Shown here one piece after another: positions 5,182-9,058 of a stretch of DNA of 9,058 nucleotides (the stretch's first letter is position 1; every line of letters begins with the position of its first letter). The position numbers were made by a program, and so were the translations under genes. The notes below the pieces were generated by a model. It worked only from the letters and a program-made list of their open reading frames with translations, did not search any database and had not been told where the DNA came from. The stretch covers positions 1 through 9,058 of the forward strand of contig CAYOVG010000296.1 in the NCBI GenBank assembly GCA_964407285.1, written 5' to 3'. The DNA comes from CAYOVG01 sp964407285 (GTDB lineage Bacteria > Desulfobacterota > Syntrophobacteria > Syntrophobacterales > Syntrophobacteraceae).

Positions 5182-6057
5182 CTAGCCGTTGACGATTTTG
5201 CCGCCGTTTGGATGCAGTACCTGGCCGGTCATGTAGGACGAATCCGTTGACGCCAGAAAAACATAGCAGGGCGCCACTTCCTCGGGTTGGCCGGCTCGCT
5301 TCATGGGAACATTGCCGCCGAACCTCTCCACGTGGCTCTCCGGGAAAGAAGCCGGTATCAGGGGCGTCCAGATAGGACCCGGCGCCACGCCGTTCACCCG
5401 GATGCCCTTTTCGGCAAGGGATGTGGCGAGGGATCGCGTGAAAGCGACGATAGCTCCCTTCGTCGCCGAGTAGTCGATCAGGCGGTCGTTTCCCTGGTAC
5501 GCCGTAACGGAGGTGGTATTGATTATGGTTCCGCCGGGTTTCAGGTGCTTCAGCGCGGCCTTCGTCATGAAAAAATGGGAGAAAATGTTGGTCTTGAAGG
5601 TGCGCAACAACTGGTCGGCGCCGATCTCCTCGATACTGGACTTTTCGAACTGCACGGCCGCGTTGTTGACCAGGATATCGAGTCGTCCGAAGGCGTCCAC
5701 CGTTTGCCGGACCGCATTGCGGCAGACTTCCTCCTCCCCTACATCACCCGAAATGGTGATGCAGCGGCGTCCTTCCTGCTCCACCATCCGTTTGGTCTCC
5801 TCCGCGTCACTGTGCTCGTCCAGGTAGACAATGGCCACATCGGCCCCTTCCCTGGCGAAATACACAGCGACGGCGCGGCCGATGCCGCTGTCGCCTCCCG
5901 TAATGACCGCGGCTTTGTCAAGGAGCTTGCCGCTTCCGTGGTATTCGGGCTTAATGACTTCCGGTTTCGGGGTCATCTCCGATTCCATGCCCGGTTGCCT
6001 CTCCTGGTGCTGCGGCGGCTGGAGCTGTTCCTCGCCCTTCGATCCTTTTTGCGCCAT
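5182..6057 (-). CDS. SDR-family oxidoreductase (YghA / general-stress type)
   Basis: A 291-residue short-chain dehydrogenase with the extended N-terminus seen in stress-linked members (E. coli YghA, Bacillus YdaD/YhdF type). The first 45 residues are Gln/Glu/Pro-rich and hydrophilic (GEEQLQPPQHQERQPGMESE). The Rossmann core follows: nucleotide-binding TGGDSGIG (53-60), NNAA (131-134), and the catalytic set Asn157, Ser183, Tyr196 and Lys200 (YSATK). It ends with PGPIWTPL (227-233) and GQVLHPNGGKIVNG. It should reduce or oxidise a carbonyl/alcohol using NAD(P)(H); the substrate cannot be predicted. ATG 6057 follows GAGGAAGAG. The PRC-barrel gene lies upstream on the same strand, 265 bases away. 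That spacing and a strong hairpin between them suggest separate or weakly coupled transcripts. The pairing resembles bacterial envelope/oxidative-stress clusters. Confidence 0.95.
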   Translation of the reverse strand: MAQKGSKGEEQLQPPQHQERQPGMESEMTPKPEVIKPEYHGSGKLLDKAAVITGGDSGIGRAVAVYFAREGADVAIVYLDEHSDAEETKRMVEQEGRRCITISGDVGEEEVCRNAVRQTVDAFGRLDILVNNAAVQFEKSSIEEIGADQLLRTFKTNIFSHFFMTKAALKHLKPGGTIINTTSVTAYQGNDRLIDYSATKGAIVAFTRSLATSLAEKGIRVNGVAPGPIWTPLIPASFPESHVERFGGNVPMKRAGQPEEVAPCYVFLASTDSSYMTGQVLHPNGGKIVNG

Positions 6058-6219
6058 TTACTCTTCCTCGTGCATTATCATTATCGTGATGGTTGAAAGC
6101 CGGAGGACAGAAGGTGCAGGTCGGGAGGAGCGGGGGAAAACCCAACCTGCAACCTTACTGCACCTACTCATCAATCCGGTGATGAAACGGCTGCTCCGGA
6201 TACCCGGGCCGATCGCCTG

Positions 6220-6258
6220 CCGGGAGGACTCCGGGTCCTCCCGGATACGCATATCCGG
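6220..6258. terminator. Strong hairpin between PRC-barrel and SDR genes
   Basis: CCGGGAGGAC (6220-6229) pairs perfectly with GTCCTCCCGG (6235-6244) around a 5-base loop. The right arm overlaps a second perfect stem, CCGGATA (6241-6247) / TATCCGG (6252-6258), so the two compete for 6241-6244. On the minus strand the block lies about 65-100 bases after the PRC-barrel stop codon. It could terminate that transcript or protect its 3' end. No T-run follows. Confidence 0.45.
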
Positions 6259-6322
6259 TGATCAGATCGCAACTTCGCCGGTTGTGATCGAACGGTTGCA
6301 GGGTTGTCTGTCCGCCTTTAGG

Positions 6323-6670
6323 CTAGTAGCCGTAATACGTATTGATATCCTTGCTCCAGGTCGGATCGGCCATATCGGGCCAGTTGTTCTTGTCGAAGCC
6401 CGGAGCGTTTTCCAGCTTTTCTTTCGGCACATCCAGGATAAAAGCATGCCTGTCCGTATCCAGCCTCATGGCCTTCCAGGGGATGGCGAAGAGCTTGTCG
6501 CCCATTCCCAGGAAACCGCCGAAAGACAAAACGGCGTATTCGACGCAACCGGAACTGAGGTTGATCATGAAATCCTCGATCTTGCCGAGGTCCTGCCCCT
6601 GGGAATTGATCACTTTGTCTCCCATAAGAGAACTACTGGAAAGCACTCTTGGATTCACATCAGAAACCAT
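6323..6670 (-). CDS. PRC-barrel domain protein
   Basis: A 115-residue protein that is essentially one PRC-barrel. SSLMGDKVINSQGQDLGKIE (13-32) leads into the conserved EYAVLSFGGFLGMGDKLFAI (44-63), then PWKAMRLD and FILDVPKEKLENAPGFDKNN, with a tail ending WSKDINTYYGY. PRC-barrels fold as small beta barrels related to the photosynthetic reaction centre H subunit and RimM. Stand-alone copies of this length are common in proteobacteria and often belong to stress or envelope gene groups, but their molecular role is not settled. The start is ATG 6670, preceded by AAAGGAGG (6685-6678) with 7-base spacing, the best ribosome binding site in the window. The frame stays open upstream through the repeat array to 7384, but this is only because the repeats lack stops. 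It may be expressed with the SDR gene under stress. Confidence 0.95.
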   Translation of the reverse strand: MVSDVNPRVLSSSSLMGDKVINSQGQDLGKIEDFMINLSSGCVEYAVLSFGGFLGMGDKLFAIPWKAMRLDTDRHAFILDVPKEKLENAPGFDKNNWPDMADPTWSKDINTYYGY

Positions 6671-6685
6671 ATCTATTCCTCCTTT

Positions 6686-6994
6686 ATACTGAACGGAAAA
6701 TGCATGCCGACAAACCATAGTCCGCCATGCCGCCACCGCTTGTCCGGCGGGCTTTCGATCCGCGCGAACGATACCGGGGATTCCCGATTGCGAAACAGAA
6801 GGCCGGTCGGCAGGACATTTGCGAATTCCACGCAAATAGGCCAAAGCCTCATCCGTTTTCGAATCAAGCGCCGGTATTCCCGCCGCTCTTGCTTTTCTTG
6901 CAGGTGACCGCTGGCAACTTCCATTATGATAATCAAAACATACGAATATCACGATACGGTAAGGGCGGTATGTTTCGAGGGAAAAGTACGTAGT
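6686..6994. other. Non-coding region upstream of the PRC-barrel gene
   Basis: No recognisable gene is present. An 87-codon minus-strand frame (6936-6673) runs into the PRC ribosome binding site and lacks family features. AT-rich text at about 6920-6960 may hold the PRC promoter, for example TGATAT and CATAAT 17 bases apart on the minus strand, but the boxes are weak. A 13-base sequence, GCCAAAGCCTCAT (6840-6852), recurs at 7344-7356 on the other side of the repeat array. Confidence 0.4.
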
Positions 6995-7010
6995 GCTCTC
7001 CCGGGAGAGC
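6995..7010. repeat. Perfect 16 bp palindrome
   Basis: GCTCTCCCGGGAGAGC is its own reverse complement across all 16 bases. It directly adjoins the G-run cluster that begins at 7011. It could extrude as a small cruciform or serve as a dimeric protein site. Confidence 0.8.
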
Positions 7011-7050
7011 GGGGTGGGGGGAATGCGGGGGAATACGAGGGGTGTGGGGG
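7011..7050 (+). other. G-quadruplex motif of five G-runs
   Basis: Five runs of four to six G (7011-7014, 7016-7021, 7027-7031, 7039-7042, 7046-7050) are separated by loops of 1, 5, 7 and 3 bases. This satisfies the usual G4+ N1-7 rule for a very stable quadruplex on the plus strand. It lies between the palindrome and the heptamer array and contains no gene. Confidence 0.75.
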
Positions 7051-7073
7051 ATGAGGCGCGCGGAGCGGGTTGC

Positions 7074-7227
7074 TTTCGGGTTGCGAGTTGCGGGTTGCGG
7101 GTTGCGAGTTGCGGGTTGCGGGTTGCGGGTTGCGAGTTGCGAGTTGCGAGTTGCGGGTTGCGAGTTGTGGGTTGTGGGTTGTGGGTTGTGGGTTGTGGGT
7201 TGTGGGTTGTGGGTTTCGGGTTGCGGG
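7074..7227. repeat. Heptamer tandem array, 22 units of TTGYGRG type
   Basis: Twenty-two consecutive 7-base units run without any slip in phase. The order is TTTCGGG (7074-7080), then twelve units mixing TTGCGGG and TTGCGAG (7081-7164), then seven identical TTGTGGG (7165-7213), then TTTCGGG (7214-7220) and TTGCGGG (7221-7227). The left part is heterogeneous and the right part homogenised, suggesting recent expansion of the TTGTGGG type. Because 7 is not a multiple of 3, translation gives 7-residue periodic nonsense (ATRNPQ-type on the minus strand). It resembles the short tandem heptamer repeats known from cyanobacteria and some other bacteria. GGG recurs every 7 bases, so parts are themselves G-quadruplex-capable. 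Confidence 0.95.
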
Positions 7228-7283
7228 TTCCAAAGATGAGACCATTTCGCGGGTGGTGGCGTGAAAACCACGGATACGGAAGG

Positions 7284-7319
7284 CGGAGATCGGATTGAAG
7301 AGAGTTCTTCCGACCTCCG
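7284..7319. other. Hairpin downstream of the repeat array
   Basis: CGGAGATCG (7284-7292) pairs with CGACCTCCG (7311-7319) with one mismatch. After a small bulge, GAAGA (7297-7301) pairs with TCTTC (7306-7310) around GAGT. TTTT follows within the next few bases (7320-7323), so it is weakly terminator-like on the plus strand, though no gene ends here. Confidence 0.35.
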
Positions 7320-7605
7320 TTTTCCGCCCGATGATCACTTACCGCCAAAGCCTCATGGACGGCAAGGACGAAGCTGTAAGCCATAATAAGACCATTTTTG
7401 TACGAAGACGCGCTTGTGAAAGTCCGGAGTTACAAAATTGTATTCATATTCCATTCAATAATAATCCCGGCTCCGGCATCTTTCCCCCAGTCATTCCTGC
7501 CCATCACCACCCACAACACGCCTTTCATGTTTTACATAGTTATTCCAGGTGTTTGCAGTAGCAGAACGGATAGACCCACCCAAAGCGGAACCTCACCGGT
7601 AGTAT
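7320..7605. other. Non-coding stretch, no gene seen
   Basis: Two overlapping plus-strand frames exist (7295-7561 and 7398-7664), but neither has a ribosome binding site or a recognisable domain. Base composition drops to AT-rich around 7430-7470. I see nothing else that can be named. Confidence 0.45.
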
Positions 7606-7634
7606 TTGGAACAAATGATGCATACAATAATAAT
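7606..7634 (+). promoter_or_regulatory. Possible promoter for the zinc-ribbon gene
   Basis: TTGGAA (7606-7611) and AATAAT (7629-7634) are separated by 17 bases in a locally AT-rich stretch. Transcription would start near 7641, within a small inverted repeat GGCGG (7640-7644) / CCGCC (7656-7660). Confidence 0.35.
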
Positions 7635-7708
7635 CAACAGGCGGTGATTTACCAGCCGCCATGAATACAAGAACCCTTTCACCATTCACTGAACGCCAGG
7701 AGGAGTAT

Positions 7709-7876
7709 ATGCAATTGAAACCGGCTTTTCTTTCGTTGTGCTTCTTGACTTCTAAATCGACTTATGCCGCCTGGACGGACAAAGGATTGTCCGTCTATGA
7801 AAAAGGAGACCCAAATGTTGGAAATGGAACTGCTGCATTCGGCAAGTTCGGACCTGTTGCATCCCATTGGTGGTAG
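7709..7876 (+). CDS. Short ORF with strong ribosome binding site, possible leader
   Basis: A 55-codon ORF with an excellent AGGAGGAG at 7698-7705, five bases before ATG 7709. The peptide begins MQLKPAFLSLCFLTSKSTYA, resembling a short signal peptide with an AxA-like end (TYAAW). It then runs out of phase into the start of the next gene and stops at 7876, inside that gene. The overlapping second half looks like a shadow. It may be a translated leader that couples ribosome movement through the hairpin at 7774-7795 to translation of the zinc-ribbon gene at 7815. Alternatively it is the remnant of a secreted protein whose 3' part has been replaced. The strong ribosome binding site is the only solid evidence that it is translated. 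Confidence 0.4.
   Translation: MQLKPAFLSLCFLTSKSTYAAWTDKGLSVYEKGDPNVGNGTAAFGKFGPVASHWW
7774..7795 (+). promoter_or_regulatory. Hairpin just upstream of zinc-ribbon gene start
   Basis: GACGGACAA (7774-7782) and TTGTCCGTC (7787-7795) form a perfect 9 bp stem around AGGA. It ends 7 bases before the AAGGAG that serves the ATG at 7815 and lies wholly inside the short leader ORF, so a translating ribosome would open it. Confidence 0.5.
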
Positions 7877-8369
7877 GGATCTGCTGACGGCCATCGGTCA
7901 TCTCTACAAATCTCTCGATCTCGTTGGAGGAGCCAGAAATCGGGTCTCAGACGGCGTCTTCGACGGAGTTTTCACCTCCAGCGACCTGGCGGAAGGCTGG
8001 TTCGAGGTCAATTCGTGCCGCGTTTATACCGAGACTTCTACCATAATCGATGAATACCTTCTTCCTGCAATGGGCCTCATCAACGACGCCAAATCCATGA
8101 TCGACTCCCTCATGGCGTGGGGGCTCGGCATGACCGCCAATGCGAAAATACACATCATAAATTGCCTCAAGGAGGCGGAATCGGTTATACACGCCGTAGT
8201 CGAGGAACTGGAAAGTTGGGTCGGCATGGCCCCCAGCGATGCGGTTTGCCCGGGGTGCGGAAAGAAATATGTGTACGGAGACAACTTCTGCTCCGGCTGC
8301 GGCCACAGACTCGCCGATAGCGGTGGGCATAGCCTCTCCGGGAACGTGCTGCCGGCTTTGGCCTATTAG
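7815..8369 (+). CDS. Unknown helical protein with C-terminal zinc ribbon
   Basis: A 184-residue protein of unrecognised family. Residues 1-140 are predicted mainly helical, with acidic and amphipathic stretches (LLTAIGHLYKSLDLV at 23-37, IIDEYLLPAMGLINDAKSMI at 77-96, KIHIINCLKEAESVIHAVVE at 111-130) and no membrane segment. A zinc ribbon follows with CPGCGKKYVYGDNFCSGCGH (Cys145, Cys148, Cys159, Cys162), then a short Gly/Ser tail. The ribbon is of the common 'zinc-ribbon' type found on many unrelated bacterial proteins and does not tell function. The start ATG 7815 is set by AAGGAG (7803-7808); an in-frame ATG at 7797 precedes it but would overlap this site. The gene lies behind a leader ORF and hairpin, and a clean hairpin follows its stop. 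The next gene is a nitroreductase-like enzyme; a shared role is possible but not shown. Confidence 0.8.
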   Translation: MLEMELLHSASSDLLHPIGGRDLLTAIGHLYKSLDLVGGARNRVSDGVFDGVFTSSDLAEGWFEVNSCRVYTETSTIIDEYLLPAMGLINDAKSMIDSLMAWGLGMTANAKIHIINCLKEAESVIHAVVEELESWVGMAPSDAVCPGCGKKYVYGDNFCSGCGHRLADSGGHSLSGNVLPALAY

Positions 8370-8374
8370 CTTCT

Positions 8375-8407
8375 CGATCGGCGCGCTGCAAAGACGCGAA
8401 CCGATCG
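8375..8407 (+). terminator. Hairpin directly after the zinc-ribbon gene
   Basis: CGATCGG plus CGCG (8375-8385) pairs with CGCG (8395-8398) and, after a 2-base bulge, CCGATCG (8401-8407), giving 11 paired bases. It starts six bases after the TAG stop at 8367-8369. No T-run follows directly (the nearest, TTTT, is about 15-20 bases on), so it may act as a Rho-independent-like or 3'-protecting hairpin. The 190-base gap to the next gene is consistent with a transcript end here. Confidence 0.5.
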
Positions 8408-8558
8408 GTCCGGACGAAGACTTTTGCCAGGTGGAACGTACCGGATAAAGCTCAGTGGATGAAGCTTTCCGGAATCAGGAATCCACCGGATACTGAAGCG
8501 ACAGCCGGCAGCCTGACGGCGCCGGCGGTAACACGGCGACAAAGAGGAATCGACATCC

Positions 8559-9058
8559 ATGGAAGAATCCGTACGGCCGGTGGTCGACTACCACCAGGCG
8601 ACAAAGCATCACTTCGACAGGTATGCGCGCGGACCCGGCTATCTCGACTGGGCGACTCAGCCCGACCCGTTCCGGCGCTACCAGGGGGCGCCCCTCTTGC
8701 ACCTCGACAGAGGGATGCCCCCGGACGATATAGCGTACGATCTTGTCTTCTCCACCGGACATATCGTTTCCGCCGGAATGGACGTTCACTCCCTATCGCG
8801 CCTTCTGTTCGACAGCCTCGCCCTTTCGGCATGGAAGCAGGCGGGGATGACAAAGTGGGCGCTGAGGGTAAATCCTTCCAGCGGAAATCTGCACCCGACG
8901 GAAGGGTATGTTCTCGTGGGACCGGTGGCGGGTCTGACCGATACTCCGATGGTTTGCCATTATGCCCCGAAGGAGCACGCGCTGGAACTGCGGGCGCAAA
9001 TTCCGCCGGACCTGTGGCGCGACCTCTTCGCGGGCCTGGGTTTGCCGGATGGAACGAC
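8559..9058 (+). CDS. SagB/nitroreductase-family dehydrogenase, N-terminal part
   Basis: The frame opens at ATG 8559, with GAGGAA at 8544-8549 (9-base spacing), and runs off the window end, so 166 residues are visible and the C-terminus is missing. The N-terminus VVDYHQATKHHFDRYARGPG (8-27) with YLDWATQPDPFRRYQGAP (28-45) and the motif LRVNPSSGNLHPTEGYVLV (102-120) are typical of SagB/ThcOx-type flavin oxidoreductases of the nitroreductase superfamily. The NPSSGNLHPTE loop is the classical signature of FMN binding in this group. Known members oxidise azolines to azoles in modified peptides, but many homologues in anaerobes lack peptide-modifying neighbours and have unknown substrates. No YcaO-type cyclodehydratase or precursor peptide gene is in the window. 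Subfamily assignment is by motif recognition; the substrate is open. Confidence 0.85.
   Translation, partial: MEESVRPVVDYHQATKHHFDRYARGPGYLDWATQPDPFRRYQGAPLLHLDRGMPPDDIAYDLVFSTGHIVSAGMDVHSLSRLLFDSLALSAWKQAGMTKWALRVNPSSGNLHPTEGYVLVGPVAGLTDTPMVCHYAPKEHALELRAQIPPDLWRDLFAGLGLPDGT

Noticed and set aside
5287..6096. A 269-codon plus-strand frame antisense to the SDR gene.
   Set aside because: The minus strand carries all SDR motifs; the plus frame has none and no start signal.
6673..6936. An 87-codon minus-strand ORF just upstream of the PRC-barrel gene.
   Set aside because: It lacks a ribosome binding site and domain features, and it would run through the PRC ribosome binding site.
7074..7227. 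The heptamer array as a CRISPR array or a coding repeat protein.
   Set aside because: The 7-base units have no spacers and no flanking cas genes. Translation gives the same low-complexity text in several frames, as expected for a non-coding 7-base period.
6840..7356. The 13-base direct repeat GCCAAAGCCTCAT at 6840-6852 and 7344-7356 as attachment or target duplication sites.
   Set aside because: The copies are 490 bases apart, there is no integrase or transposase between them, and the match length could arise by chance.
6323..7384. A 353-codon minus-strand frame fusing the heptamer repeats to the PRC-barrel protein.
   Set aside because: The heptamer array lacks stop codons and creates an artificial open frame. 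AAAGGAGG directly precedes ATG 6670, which gives a normal-length PRC-barrel protein.
1..9058. tRNA, rRNA, transposase, integrase and phage genes.
   Set aside because: I looked for cloverleaf ends, rRNA-like blocks and transposase motifs on both strands and saw none that held up.

Overview
The window looks like a chromosomal stretch from a GC-rich anaerobic bacterium. Coding regions are GC-rich, intergenic spaces are long, most genes are single or in pairs, and several have clear AGGAGG-type ribosome binding sites. A stand-alone NifU C-terminal protein, a DUF362/2[4Fe-4S] ferredoxin protein and an HTH/zinc-ribbon regulator of a type commonest in archaea would fit a sulfate-reducing or syntrophic Desulfobacterota (Syntrophobacter-like) host. 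That assignment is inference from gene content, not from a marker gene.

Layout. 1-485: C-terminal end of an unrecognised protein (+). 639-857: NifU-like scaffold protein (+) with its own promoter. 858-1295: a long non-coding gap rich in inverted repeats, including a ~109 bp MITE/REP-like element. 1296-1886: a divergent shikimate-kinase-family protein (+), converging on a Tat-exported DUF882/M15-type peptidase (1917-2465, -). 2638-3054: a small membrane protein with a CPVC motif (-), divergent from the next block across an AT-rich palindrome. 3206-3530: a highly structured leader without a convincing gene. 3531-3821: HTH + zinc-ribbon regulator (+), then a terminator/attenuator-like hairpin, then 3931-5046: DUF362-ferredoxin protein (+). 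5182-6057 and 6323-6670 (both -): an SDR oxidoreductase and a PRC-barrel protein, a pairing typical of stress genes. 6671-7660: non-coding. It holds a perfect 16 bp palindrome, a five-run G-quadruplex motif and a 22-unit heptamer array with telomere-like G-rich repeats. 7709-8369: a short leader ORF with a hairpin and an unknown alpha-helical zinc-ribbon protein (+). 8559-end: the N-terminal part of a SagB/nitroreductase-like dehydrogenase (+), cut by the window.

How the parts may work together. The best candidate for an undescribed unit is 3161-5046. A palindromic operator, a foldable leader, a small DNA-binding zinc-ribbon protein and an intrinsic-terminator-like hairpin all lie directly before a predicted redox protein. 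This suggests layered control of the DUF362-ferredoxin gene. The second unusual region is 6995-7227, where palindrome, G4 motif and G-rich heptamer array adjoin. No CRISPR array, tRNA, rRNA, transposase or phage gene was found.
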